From the NCBI GenBank assembly GCA_020746875.1, contig JAGTJL010000016.1, positions 930,001 through 994,000 on the forward strand: a stretch of DNA of 64,000 nucleotides. Reading direction: 5' to 3'. Below the pieces are notes generated by a model, which saw only the letters and a program-made list of their open reading frames with translations, had not been told where the DNA came from and made no database searches. The DNA comes from Rhexocercosporidium sp. MPI-PUGE-AT-0058. Its lineage: Eukaryota; Ascomycota; Leotiomycetes; Helotiales. Made by a program: the position numbers and the translations under genes. Positions 23,740-35,640 of the stretch are shown piece by piece (position 1 is the stretch's first letter; the number at the start of each line of letters is the position of its first letter).

Positions 23740-25043
23740 ATGGCTGTCCTTACTGATGAGCAGATGGCTCAGCAAGACACCCCTCTTGGAAGCGCTGCAT
23801 GGATCAGTGCTGAAGAATATGAAGTTAGAGATGAGCTCCATAACAGAGCCACGTCATTTGCTTCTTCCATCAAGTGGGATGTCCTCGAACTTTGCGCCAC
23901 CAAACTTCGCCAGGGAATATCGTGTCATGTGGGTGAAAATTATTCCGTGGGCCACTTCAATATGGTTAGAAAGCTCACTTTTCAAGATGGCGTTAGCTGG
24001 GTTGCAAGGTTCAGATTGCCCGAGCTGAAAGCAGTATTTGGAGAGCGGGAGACACTGGATGTGGAACGATGTATGAAGGCTGAAATTGCAACTATGGCTC
24101 TTTTGAAGTGAGCACTAGCATGGCATCCCAAACAACAGCACATATCGCTACTAACTCATCTTAGGACTCGAACTTCCATTCCCGTCCCAGAGGTATTCCA
24201 ATACGATGTTAGTGCTAATAATGAACTCGGCGCTCCCTATATTCTCATGAGCTACATCAACGGGAACGCTGCATCAGGACTCCGGGTTGAGAAGGAATGC
24301 AAGGTTGGAAAGTTTGGAGACCCTGAGCAGGACTTGAAATTTCGAAAACAGATGGCACGGATCCAGGTTGAACTCTCGTCAATCACATTCGATAAAATTG
24401 GGGCCATCTATCAAGACGGAGAGACATTTGTGGTTGGGCCTGAGATCGAGACCGGGGAAGGTCCACGGAGCGTTGAGATAGAGTACTATGCGGCCATGGC
24501 CAGTCATGCCTTTCAAGTCGCCAAATCAGACGCGCCGCCAGAATTCAAGACGAAGAAATCTTTCGATCTGCCCCTCATGTTCGAGAAGCTCATGCCCCTC
24601 TGCAAGCAGTGGCCCGAGGAGCACCAATTCCAACTTGCAAACCGTGATTTTGGGGCTCATAATCTTTTGGTGGATAACGAGTTCAATATTATTGGCTTGA
24701 TCGACTTTGACAGGGTGATGACGGCGCCACTCGCAGTGGTAGCTCAGTTTCCTCAGCTCACGGGCTTGGAGCGACAGATACCTGGATACGTGGAGTCTCG
24801 ACCTGCGCTATCAAGCGGATCGAAAGGGTTGAGCCACAATTACGAGAGTACAAGGACTTGGTTGCGTTGACCGAAACCGAGCTGAACGGTGCTGATAACG
24901 GGGAGACAGGAATAGCCTCTGCTATAGAGTCGGATGCTGCGAGTGTCATTCAAGGACTGGCCAGCTACAATAGTCACCAAGGGGAGGTGAACGATAGATG
25001 GATGGCAGCGTACGAGTCTCTTGTTTGTAAATACGCAAAGTGA
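23740..25043 (+). CDS. aminoglycoside phosphotransferase-like kinase, one frameshift
   Basis: Exon 1 is 23740-24107 and exon 2 starts at 24165 after a 57-bp intron with a CTAAC branch point. The protein shows the APH/choline-kinase-like fold of fungal small-molecule kinases. It has a nucleotide-lobe segment (MVRKLTFQDGVSWVARFRLP), the hinge ELGAPYILMSYINGN, and the catalytic segment QLANRDFGAHNLLVDNEFN. The metal loop is IIGLIDFDRV. In the catalytic HxDxxxxN motif the His is replaced by Asn, while the Asp and final Asn remain. At about 24806 the reading frame moves by one base. The alternative frame restores the expected C-terminus (AIKRIERVEPQLREYKDLVAL to MAAYESLVCKYAK, stop 25043). The substrate is unknown; fungal members are expanded and mostly uncharacterised. 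Confidence 0.8.
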
Positions 25044-25996
25044 AACCGGGACAGAATTTAGACAAACTGAACAGGAGAGAAGAAGAATATTGGCAAAAGA
25101 GCTCTCATTGTCTATCTCTACTGCACTCTGCAAATACAACTTTTTAATTTTTTTGGCAGGATGTGCTGCCGTAGCCTGCTCAAGTATATCTTCAGAATTG
25201 ATAAAGTCAATTGTCAGATGGCAGTTCGGAACGATGTTGTTCATTGAGACGGGATGAAAATGCTAGTTTGGACCGGATCCCCCCACACCCGATCGGAACC
25301 GGGAAATTACCCCGATCGACCTATGATCTGCTGGTCTAAGCTCCTTCCAGCCGCGCTATTGAGACGGGACGAAGCCCAGGCGAGAATTGGCGAATCAGCA
25401 TCTCGCGGCCAACTTATCCTTTCCTCTCTCGTCGTCCCTCAACACCACAAGTGTTCAGCCCAAAGCAAGCCAGCAGCACCAGCAAAGCAACCAGCCCGCC
25501 TCCGCCCACCACGGAGAATATTGACAACCTAACTAACATCAGTCTCTGATTGTCTGCCGCGGTATCACAGAAAGAGACAGCAGAACAAACAGACCAACAG
25601 GAGGTGGGTGGGTCGACGATGACTGGGAGGCGCTCGAGTCCGCAGCCATGATCGGAACAAATATGAATCAGGCCCAGTCAATCTCGCCGTCGTTGTCTCA
25701 TTCTCGTCATTTCGTATCACAACTTCTCGCATTTGCAACCTCGCGGTGCAACTTCTGATCTGATCTCCCCTTATTTACCTACTCACTCTAATCTCAGCTA
25801 GTCCTCATTCCACGTCAGATCGACCACCTCTGAGAGCTATCAGCCGGTTTTTAGTTGAAGCTAATCCGCCAACAACCTCCTCTTCGTCCTATCACCGCCA
25901 TCTCCTCTCCTCACGTCGCGCACGCGCTGAAAACACCCGATGCTGCTCGGGCCCTGGTGACGGCTGGTTTGACCCTTCCCTAGAATATTTTCGAAG
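25044..25996. other. intergenic / long 5' leader
   Basis: Pyrimidine-rich from about 25400 onward (CCTCTC-type tracts), as expected for the promoter and 5' untranslated region of the following gene. No coding frame is supported; open frames such as 25254-25532 have no family features. Confidence 0.45.
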
Positions 25997-27151
25997 ATGG
26001 CTTTCATCTTCACAATGCGCTCGACACCCGTCGGCAGTATGCATCGACGAGATCCTCAATCGGCGGGGTCTTTGCCCGCCATCTCCGAAGACGGTTCTTC
26101 CTTCCTAGAACCTCGACACCCCCCTCCTGTGCCTCCTCGAGCTTGGAATCGTCCTGGGCATCAAATCTTCGGCCTGGGTGTGCCGCCGACTCTAAATTTT
26201 GATGGGAATCCTCCCCCGTATACGCACTTCGATCAGAGTAAGGAAGTGGAAGGACCAAAAGGGGAGAAATTATCTGAGTTGAGGAGGGGTCTGGAGAATA
26301 ACAAGCATATCGCCAAGAGGGGTGGATGGAAGAGACTTGCGATAATCGCTGCGGTTATCATATTGTGTATAGTGGGACTAGTGTTAGGCCTGGTTGTGGG
26401 ATTACGGAATAAAAACAAAGGCTCTTCCTCGTAAGGAATTCGATGCGTGTCTATGATGTTGGCTTACAAGAATAGGGACAAGAATGGTAGCAACAGCCCA
26501 GCTGGTGGCGCATCAGGAACCGTTGATCCTCCGACTGATCCAAATGCCAATGCCAGGTTCCCAGCTGGCTCCTACAGATTTGACACCTACCTCGACACCA
26601 TCTCCACGAACTGCACCTCGAATCCAGCGACATGGCGATGCTTCCCATACTTTACCTACGCAACAAGTCCCACACAAGCGACAGCAAGTTTCGATTGGAT
26701 CATATCACCCTCTGTGGGAAGCAACTACACAATTTCTTCAACGCCAAACTATTTCTCCATTGTCTTCACCAACGCATCTCTCTCGCTCATGAACGCTGGT
26801 GCTGATGACGAACACTATTTCTTCCAAACTATGATGGACAAGCCCACCAGACCAGTTGCGCAACTTGGGAGTGAGAATGTGGCTAGTACATGCTATTTTA
26901 ACTCCACTACTTTCCAAGGATACCTCTACACAAAAATGCCGAAAACATTCTTTACCAACGATACCAACTCATCGATAGACACGAACACACCGTTCGCAGC
27001 TTGGCCGTACGCAGTCAAGGTTGAGCAAGTAGCTTCAGCAGGATCCGGAACACCGACATGTCTTGGCCCTGCTGGACAATCCTTGGGCGACTTCAGCGTT
27101 GCTGATGGGACGCAGTTATGTGATTGCTTATATTTGAATACAGGCACATGA
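25997..27151 (+). CDS. type II single-pass membrane protein, two exons
   Basis: Exons 25997-26430 and 26476-27151 join in phase 2 over a 45-bp intron. The N-terminal cytosolic part (about 110 residues) is Pro-rich (RHPPPVPPRAW, NPPPYTHFD; PPPY is a possible WW-domain ligand). A transmembrane helix follows at residues 115-136 (LAIIAAVIILCIVGLVLGLVVGL). The outer domain of about 230 residues has several N-glycosylation sequons (NCTS, NYTI, NASL, NSTT, NDTN) and paired cysteines. There is no signal peptide, so the helix is a signal anchor with the C-terminus outside. This layout matches a conserved fungal family of unknown function; I cannot name it. In-frame ATGs at 26033 and 26039 are alternative starts. 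Confidence 0.82.
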
Positions 27152-28497
27152 TTTATGTTTGATCTGATTCTTGGTGTTCGGGGAGGGTTTTAGGCGTATG
27201 GCTACTGGATGGTGAGCTATTTATGATACTAATATATGGAGACGTGCTGAATGAGTGTATATATGCAGCTACTTCTTTCTTTATTTCTTGTATATACTTT
27301 TCATTTTATGGTTAATTGCCAAATAGTGGGAGACATGTATGGAAAACTCCGCACTCACCATGTTGCGAGTATAGGAGGGTCTGTAGAGTGACTAGAGTTG
27401 CCCGTGCTCTGTTATTGAATCTTTGTTGTTCGTGAATTCCAAGCTGTAACTTTCGCTGCATCTGTTAAGTGCCTCGACATGCATATCTTGATAGATGTTC
27501 CGTTCCAGAAACAGCAAGTTGCATATTAAATTGCCTGGCTTAAGTTGCATACGAAGACGGAGAAGGTATATAGATTGTCAAGAGCTTGTTAAATCAAGGA
27601 AACCTGGAATAGGGTGTGATTCGGGGACTGAAGTCATCCTGGACATGCACCATATCGGCTACAAAATTTCGTATAGGCTAACAACCATCCTCTTAAAATA
27701 GACTTTCGTTGAACACCTATAATTTAAAGCGCCATAGCAAGCCGGAAGGAAGAATGAGTGTGTATATCACGTGAGTAACCTACAGGAGTCCGGTTTGGGC
27801 AAGAACCAATAACTGGAACCAACAGGACGCTAGAGCTCCATCTCCTTCATTTCTTTTTATATTTCTCCAATCCATGCAAGGCTATCAATTCACAAGCCCA
27901 AGATCCTCGTGATTGAGATATCGTAGCCAGCGCTATCGCCAACCAAGCCATGGGCTCGAATCCTTTATCTAGACAAGCTGTCTAGTTCTGTATTCAAAAT
28001 ACAGATGGCAGTACTCAATCACCTGATTTGAACTCAGCAGCATAGCCAACCTCCAAACGGTCGCATGTCCACAGTACTCACAAGTTCCTCCTCAATTCTA
28101 GAATGTTGCAAGCTAATCTCTCAGGTTCTAGAAATGAAGTTACAAATCCTCAAATTACTCGGAGAGACGACCCCCATACATCGATTCTAGCTTCGGATTC
28201 TATCTAAAAAGCTGAAGGGACCACACAAAGGGTATTTCAACAGATGTTTCTTTGATGAAATCTATCTCTACGTGTCAGGTGTACCCCGTCTGTCTCTGCA
28301 AGTAAGCAGTGCATGAGACTCCCAATTATCCCCTGACTGACCCGCCATCTGATATCTACAATGATCAAGCTTACCTAACTCGTATGACTTTCTGCAGATA
28401 TCCGTCATCACAGAGTTGAAGCACTTTCAACGATCAAGGAAATGACATTACATTCGACGTTCTCGGTCTCCACAGGTCTTGCAGACTTCTTCTCGAT
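27152..28497. other. intergenic between convergent genes
   Basis: No coding frame with family features. Around 27230-27300 the sequence is AT-rich and consistent with the 3' end of the membrane-protein gene. Nothing else is recognised. Confidence 0.45.
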
Positions 28498-29901
28498 TCA
28501 TCCCGTCCACTCCGCTTCGATGATGAATATACGAGACGCTGGTGGCAGAGTTGCGCCGATAAACTTGTAACGTGGATCTGCCGCTTTGAAAAGTGCTTCC
28601 CAGTCGTCTTTACTCCTCTCACGTCCGTTCATAACGGCGAACATCGGTTGAGTGTCAGTCACGTACTTGAAATCAGACGACATATCTTACCAGAACATCA
28701 AGACCCCTATAATCGATTAGTAAGAAAGCTGGAAAGGGGATTGGATTGGACCAACCTCGCTGCCTTTTCGTCAAACCATCGTCCTTCTCCAGGGTCCGGT
28801 AAGCCTGAATCATTGATCAAAACCTTTGCACCTGGCTTGAGAGCAGCTGTCGCTGCCTTGAGAATATTGATGACTGTGGCATCCGGGTAATTGTGGAGGA
28901 CAAAGCGGTAGAAATACACGTCTGCTACTACCGTTTGGGGAGTGTTGAAGTCATGCTGCATCCATTCCAGATTTGCTTCGGGCCTCTCAAATTTCAATTC
29001 GTCGTTTACGACGATGTCTTGAATAATGAAATGAAGAGAGGGGAATGCTTTCGCAATTGCCGCACTGGCAAAACCACTTCCTCCTCCAACCTATAGGTTT
29101 CGTCGTCAACTTAGCTGCCATGTTATCGAAAATAGTGAGGCCTACATCTACGACAGTTCCGTTGCCGATATCAGCCCAAGGATATCCTTCTACCAGACTT
29201 TCTGCGCCATATCCTTCACCGGAGCTGAAAAGCTCCATAGCTCGTCCAAACTTGGCGGCTCGAACGGGATCTTTTTGAACATCGTCGTACAATGTCACCT
29301 CGCCTGGGCGTCCCCAAGCGAGAGAATATCCCACTTCTCTCGGATTCCTCGAGTCTGGCCAACGCTCGTACGCATCAACGAAGAAAGGCCAAGTCTTCCA
29401 CACACCCTCGGTATGAAGATCGACAAAATCTGCGAGCCTCACGTCTTCTACGAGCAACTTTGACGTCGGTGTGTGAGAAACTTTCCCTTCTCGTTCGGAG
29501 AAGAGTCTGTTGGTCATAGCATGGCGCAACAATCTTTGAAGGACCGACTTTGAAATCCCTGTCTTCTCAGAAAGCTCGTCGTACGTTATAGCTGAGTCCA
29601 ACGGAACTAACTTGGCAAGATCCCAACGATTTATTGCATGCAAAGGCGCTACATTGACGGCCTAAATCCGTGGTGAGATCTTGTTCTGGCGAAATTCAAG
29701 AATTAGGAAGCCACTTACCGACCACGCCAACTCTCGAAGAACATTAGCATCCCCAATTAATGCAGCATTGAACTCTGGTATCATATCAATCAAGTCCAAT
29801 CGAGCCTCTTTCTCCTCCTTTGATGTTGCGATAAGGCTTTGTGGCGCTGCGAGAGCCTCACGAAGGGCAGCTGCCAAAGCGACGAGATTATTCGGAGACA
29901 T
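28498..29901 (-). CDS. COMT-type SAM-dependent O-methyltransferase
   Basis: The start at 29901 gives MSPNNLVALAAALREALA. The N-terminal dimerisation/winged-helix part includes INRWDLAKLVP, AITYDELSEKTGIS and LQRLLRHAMTNRLF. The SAM-binding motif is formed across an intron, VVDVG|GGSGFASAAIAKAFP. IIQDIVVNDELK, ANLEWMQHDFNTPQ, the motif FVLHNYPD and LKPGAKVLINDSGLPDPG follow, and the C-terminus is ERSKDDWEALFKAADPRYKF. This is the fungal class of hydroxyl methyltransferases common in secondary metabolism; the substrate cannot be deduced. The last intron (donor at 28690) would join LDVL to MFAVMNG only if its 3' end is CG at 28645-28646 instead of AG; otherwise a 25-bp intron is needed. Upstream ATGs in the same frame exist but extend beyond the family. 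Confidence 0.85.
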
Positions 29902-30669
29902 CGCGGTCTTAAATTTGATATGGATTACCGAGTACCAGATTAGGGGCCAGCGAATAGAGTAATTATCAGTGACAAGTGGGTGATTCAAGACTTCATTAAC
30001 ATCACACCCATGAATGGTAAACCCCTCCAATCCTGAGACCACATGACTGGTTCGCTAGGCGCTCAGAATATGCTTTTCCCTCTAGCCCGAACATGTACCG
30101 ACTTCCAACTCAATTGGACGAATAATTCCGGGGTAAAGAGCTATTTTCCGTTAACCGCGTGATGGAGGTCCTAGATGCTTAGCTGCGGCACGAAAATCCT
30201 CCCTCCCCGCTCCGAACGGGGGCGATGGCTCGAAGAATATCCCCCAGAAATATCTTGAAGAGCCAGTCACCTGGAGATCAAATCCACCTCAGGCTTTATC
30301 TCTGGATATATACCGCTAGAATACCTCTTTCGTGTTTCATGATTGAAACGGGTTCGCAAGAATGCAAGAGTCCGTCCGTAAGCTCCGGCGCAGTTTCGGC
30401 AAGGACCCACAACCTTCAGCTTTTTGCTTTGTTATCTCTTTATGAGGATGCAGGTGTACAGATGCGTCCTTTCTTGCATCATATTTTGACGGTCCGATAG
30501 GTTGAACTTTATTCCTACATAAAACCGAACCGACTGATTACAGGGCCCGCTGATATGAAGGTAGAATTCCCCTCTTGCTTTTCCAATTACGGTCCACTAG
30601 TCTATTGTTCAAGATCTCAGAACTAAGACTCAAGAAGTGGATCGCGATAAGCTAACTCAAGCCACTATA
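29902..30669. promoter_or_regulatory. shared divergent promoter of two methyltransferase genes
   Basis: This 768-bp interval separates the starts of the COMT-type gene (minus) and the LaeA-like gene (plus). No coding frame is supported. Individual motifs were not resolved, so the regulatory role is inferred from geometry only. Confidence 0.4.
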
Positions 30670-32139
30670 ATGTCAACTCAAGATTCAAGCTCCCAAGGGC
30701 TTCAAGGGCTAGACTCATCATCAACTCAAGCACCTCCCAAGACGACACCAACAAGTCCACCGCTCTCCCCACGCTCTCCACAAGGAAATCCTTCGCGCTC
30801 AGCAACTGCATCCCCAACTACCGAAGAACCCCAAGCTTCTCCTCAGGCAACAAGCCACACTGCCATCGAAGTTGGAGATGGTTTGGAGCCGACGGACGAA
30901 GACTTTGAGGTTGAAAGTGATGCCGATACTGGCTATGCCGACGATGGAAGCAGTATGGAAGGGTCACTATCCTCCAGCGTGAGGGCCGGCGTCATAGAGA
31001 ATGGACTAAGATATCATGGGTTTCGGAAAGATCGAACATACTATCCGTTTCCGAATGATGAGAACGAGCAAAATCGAGACGATATGAAGCATGCAATGGC
31101 AGGCATAATGATGGGTGGTAAACTTCATTTCGCCCCAATTGGCGACAATCCCCAGTCCATACTTGATCTGGGTAAGAATCTTCTAAGCTTTCAGACTTTT
31201 GGATTAACAGATCACAGGTACTGGGAGTGGTATATGGGCAATTGAAAGTAGGTACCCTTCAAGATGCCGTCACTAGACCGTTTCCAATTTCTGGTATCTG
31301 ACAGCGAACTAGTGGGCGACAAATATCCCAGTGCCATGGTGCAGGGCGTTGATCTTAGCCCAATCCAGCCACCATTCGTTCCACCGAATGTCAAGTTTGT
31401 GATCGACGACATCGAAGATGATTGGCTGTATCCATCAAATCACTTCGACTACATCCACTGTCGCCACGTTACTCAGACGATCAAAAACAGACCTCGTCTT
31501 ATGGATCAAGCTTTCAAGTGGGTGCTCCAACAGGATTGAAAATGGCCCCAACAGGAGAAATTACTTACAAGCTACGTAGGCATACCAAGCCTGGTGGATA
31601 CCTGGAATTTCAAGAGGTCGTATTCTACACCTTCTGCGATGATGACAGCATGACAGACCCGTACCCCTTCCGAGATTTCATGGACAATCTCAATGTTGGT
31701 CTAGCCAAACTCGGAGGCGATAACCTCAACGCCCTCAAACTGGCAGACGAGATGCGCAATGCCGGTTTCGTTGACGTACAAGACGTAGGACTCAAGATTC
31801 CGCTTGGGTATGTCTTTTCTCGCTCCAGATTCCTTCACAATTGGGGTTCAGATTCTTCGTTATGATTCCCAAACATACAAAAGTATACATACTAACTTGC
31901 GACTTAGCGTCTGGCCGAAGAGCAAGGAGTACAAACTCGCTGGCCTCTACTGGCGAGAGAACATCTCCGATGGGATAAGGAATATCGCCACCAGGGCGTT
32001 TATTTCTGGTCTAGGATGGTCGATTCAAGCTCTAGAGGTGTATCTGGTGAATGTCAAGAAGTCGCTTTACGATTCCTCGAAGCATGTGTATTTCCCACTA
32101 CGGATCATCACGGGGAGGAAACCCCTAGGATCGGAATAG
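30670..32139 (+). CDS. LaeA-like/TAM-type SAM methyltransferase
   Basis: Start at 30670 (MSTQDSSSQGLQ); an earlier in-frame codon at 30637 is GTG. About 100 disordered residues rich in Ser, Pro and Thr precede the domain, then GLRYHGFRKDRTYYPFPNDENEQ, the usual lead-in of this family. The SAM motif is split by an intron and reads LDLGTGSGIWAIE, followed by DKYPSAMVQGVDLSPIQPPFVPPNVKF and DYIHCRHVTQ. Three more introns then join HTKPGGYLEFQE, FVDVQDVGLKIPLG and VWPKSKEYKLAG, to a stop at 32139. All junctions stay in frame. LaeA-type proteins influence secondary metabolism and development, but most paralogues are uncharacterised, so this should not be called LaeA itself. Confidence in family is high. 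Confidence 0.87.
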
Positions 32140-32607
32140 CTGGACTGTTTTGATCGCTGAAGACCATTGATAATTGAAAAGTTTTTTGCACCTGATTTGG
32201 ATTTGGATCGTACACCACATTCCTGTCCCTTTCTTGACTACGGTAGTCTATCTGATATTTCGACTTACTAGGTTTCTCGCTCTTGTTGCGATTGTGTCTT
32301 ACCTCTTAAGAACTCTCTCTCAATGCACATATCTTGGGGGAACCTGTACTTCCCATCGTTGTCGTGTGTACAGTTATTTGGTCGTACAGTTCACAGTACT
32401 GAGAGATGAGGAAGAGTTCTTATATTTCCACCATTTCCCTCCTTCCTCTTCCCTCTCTTCCACTTATAATGACTCATCTTACATCCTACGAATTACAGCT
32501 AGCATAAGAAGGCCAGCCCTATACCGTCGAGAAAATATGATACAACGAGAGCAGAAACAAGATCTCCCCAAGACCAGCTCGACCGCTCAAGCCCCACCAA
32601 ACCCAAA
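32140..32607. other. intergenic between convergent genes
   Basis: Pyrimidine-rich and AT-rich sequence forming the two 3' flanks. Nothing else supported. Confidence 0.45.
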
Positions 32608-33760
32608 TCAGAAACCGCCCTCCTTCTGACTATACTGGCGATTCACTTCCAACGGCGGGAACTCCATCTCCAACTCCTCAAACTGCCTAACATCCGGTCT
32701 CCACCCTTGCAAGAAATCCGCAATATTATCAGCCGGTCCCTCACCCGCCGCCTCAGCCCAGCACTTCAAGAATGCCCAGCAGCTCTTGAACTCGTTCCAC
32801 ATCTTCGTGTTGGTGCGGAACTCGACCGCGTGGTTGTACGTCGGGGCTTCGATCCAGATTATCATGAGACCGGCCCTAGCGCGCTGGTACATGATGCGCG
32901 CGGTGGAGAAGAAGTGCGCTTTTAGGACGCGGAAGTATTGTTGGCGGGGGCCGCAGAAGACGAGGAAGCCGTTGGAGGCGGTGCTGATTATGGAGTAGCG
33001 GGGGAGACCTAGAGATGGGGGGGGGTTAGTTTTGTTTTGGCGGAAGGGGAGGGGGAAGTGGAAGGGGGGGTGGAAATGTGATTTGGGTCTTGAGGGGTGA
33101 AATTTGAGGTTGAGTACTGCGTACCTGTCTCGACGTCCCAGCCATGGTATGGGATATGATCTGCGCCTTTGTGCTGCAAGATGGCATTGCGGCATTCCGA
33201 ATATAGCGATGCTTCAGAAGGTGGCTGTATGATAGGGTAAGAGCGGGTCGGAGATGGTGGATGACTGAAAATATGGTAGCCAGGATTGATTCTAGATTCG
33301 GTACTGAGGGGGTGGCTTTGGCTTGGATGAGAGTGAGTGGATATATCATTACCAGATTTCCGCTTTGGATCGACATCGAAAGGCGCAGTATATTCCGCAT
33401 CAGCATCTTCATTTTCGATTTTCTTCGGTTTGGAACCTGGAAACGGTCTTTCGGGCCCTGGATAATAAAACATGATTAGCAAAACTCCCCAAGCTCTATG
33501 GCGCGTTATGTCGACGTTAACGTACAGAATCGATTCCATGACCATAGCTCTAGCTTGTATTGTTGAATAGTGGGATCATCATCTCGGTGAGGACTACTCT
33601 GGAGGATTCGGTCTCTATTCTCAATTACGGTGGCCCAGAGCTGTGTTTGCTCTTCTGTGAAGCCATTGTCGCGGGGTTTGGATTTGCAGACCATGCCAAC
33701 TAAAGTGAACATGAAGGGTAGCTGGCTGGTGTAGCTGTAGTTGGAGGTGGAGGGAGCCAT
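32608..33760 (-). CDS. hypothetical protein, three exons
   Basis: I do not recognise a domain. Exon 1 begins MAPSTSNYSYTSQLPFMFTLVGM and runs through FTEEQTQLWATVIENRDRILQ to ELWSWNRFC at about 33530. Exon 2 (to about 33124) is Pro/Ser-rich (HPSQSHPLSTESR, SHPPSPTRSYPII) and contains SEASLYSECRNAILQHKGADHIPYH. Exon 3 from about 33009 reads LPRYSIISTASNGFLVFCGPRQQYF, ARIMYQRARAGLMIIWIEAP and FKSCWAFLKCWAEAAG, ending QKEGGF at 32608. The exons are joined by GTACG donors and TAG/CAG acceptors, and the parts read as one soluble protein of about 330 residues. The conserved-looking C-terminal third, rich in Trp, Phe and Tyr, suggests a folded domain. The organisation resembles lineage-specific fungal proteins. 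Confidence 0.65.
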
Positions 33761-34620
33761 TTTGACAATGCTGTGATGGTGAAGTGGCGTTGTTGGTGAT
33801 AGAATTCAGATTCTATGTGAGAGTTTCTAGACAGTCAGTGCTGCGCTGGGTGTTGATATTGCGAAGTTGATGACCTAGCGAGTTGAAAGCGAAGGCTAGG
33901 GAGAATAGAGGCGGGGATGATAGGAAGCTGAACTTCTACAGATCGAAAGTGAAGCTTCAGCGGCTATAAAGACCTTTGCAAAGCTATTTAACTTATTAGA
34001 GCTGGCATCAAATAGCATGCAGGATAGCTACGCTGGACTTTTGTTGGCCATGCCATCCAAGAAGAAAGCTTTGAGGCAAAGAGTAACAACGATCAGCTTT
34101 ATGAGCTCATTCAGAGGCTTCCCACTGCTACATCTCTATCACTACAGATCCAGTACAACTATTATTTACTGGGAGGCCATGCATAAAATTTCTTCTCGGT
34201 CCAGAATGACCAATCTGTTCTGAACCTGCAAGTCGCCGCCATCTAAATTAGGAAGTCCTTCTTGGAGCCCACAATTCTGCTGGAAAGCTTTCCAGAACGT
34301 ATATTCAGAGATGGTCCATACCTTCGCCTTCAAATGTCGTGTATACATCTTGTAGCATACAGATCACTCACAACTTCTTGTCCTAAAAGCAAGTGCTAGA
34401 TGTTATGTCTACCTTGTGGCAAATATTAGGGAGGTTTCAAAAATACCATTTTGATTGCCAGTGTGCATACTTTAGAGTCAAAATCAAGACAAACAATGCC
34501 ACTCAAGAGGTCTTTCGCGTCTTGCGTAGAATTTTCTGTGTCTTTAAATTAGTCATCCGCTTAAGCGAGGATATTATTGACTTTTAAGGGCCTGGATTGA
34601 CTCTACGCTAATCTTGAAAA
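33761..34620. other. intergenic, increasingly AT-rich
   Basis: Upstream of the hypothetical gene. No supported frame. From about 34400 the base composition drifts toward the AT-rich block that follows. Confidence 0.4.
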
Positions 34621-35640
34621 ACTTGGACGCTAAGAGCAAGAACAGCCGTAATAAGAAATTCTAAATAGATGAAGCGGGTTTAATAAAGTCAAGGAATTCA
34701 CTTACTTAACGTATAAAAAAGCGCTCTTGTTTCAGGTAAAAGAAGAAAGAGAGTATAACAATTATATAAACTATTATTATTAAGCTTTTAATTATATGCG
34801 GAAGCGTTATTTTTATATTCTCGAGATCTGAATTATAAAATTATATAATTATTATTAAGAATATTTATATTTAAAGTCGAAGATTATTAAAGCTATTATA
34901 TTCTTAATTAAAGTACGTTAATTCGTTTATAACTTAATTAAACCTCCGTTTTTATTTTTATTTTTAACTTTAAATTTAATAATTACATTAACTTAAATTA
35001 ACTTAAGAATACTTTAAAGCAAATATATATATTCTTTTATTATATTTACACCGCTTGTTTTCACGTAATTAAAAGTAATATTTACACTTACTACGTAACT
35101 AAAACGTTAAGTAAGAGCTTTAATAAAAGATACGAGATATTTAAAATTATAAAATAAAAATTACGATTAAAAAAAGAATTGACGAGATATAAAGCTTATT
35201 TAAAAGCGTTTAAAGCAACTAAAATAATAATAAAAAAGAAAAGGATTAAGAATAATAAAAAAGTTCTGTATATAAAAGACTAAAGTATAAAGATTACAGT
35301 TAAATTTAATATCGAGTATAAAAGTAAAAGATAATAATAAAAAGAACTTAAAAAAAGTAATATTATAATAATAAATGCGCGGTAAAACGAAGAAGGCAAC
35401 CACCGGCTTAATTTTAGCGTTTAAATAATTTAAGGAAATTGTAATTTCTTTCGAAGCCGAATTAGCTAATAAGATTTACAAATACAAGATACTCAGATAT
35501 ATTAAATAAAGAAATTACATTTAACTTATAATATATTCAAAAGGGTAAAGAATTCACAGCATATAATAAGCCCTACCCACGTGAATAGTAAATAATATTA
35601 ACAGGTAGCAATGATAAGAATATAATGTAAAAAGAGCCAT
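34621..35640. repeat. AT-rich block, probable RIP-degraded transposon relic
   Basis: About 1 kb of strongly AT-biased DNA, dense in TTATAA, TTAATTAA and TATTAT strings, with every frame broken by many stops. Its composition is unlike the genes on either side, as expected after repeat-induced point mutation (C-to-T in duplicated DNA, raising TpA). Short stretches such as 35180-35280 translate as Lys-rich, helix-like sequence and 35375-35430 as RGKTKKATTGLILAF, but no transposase domain can be named. No terminal repeats were found. The block ends about 140 bp before the 3' end of the first DUF7918 gene. Confidence 0.6.

Noticed and set aside
28498..32139. A secondary-metabolite gene cluster around the methyltransferases
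   Set aside because: No synthase, terpene cyclase or dedicated transporter is visible nearby; two methyltransferases alone do not make a cluster.
34621..35640. A centromere or telomere-like repeat
   Set aside because: No tandem unit or TTAGGG-type arrays; a short AT-rich block fits a degraded transposon better.
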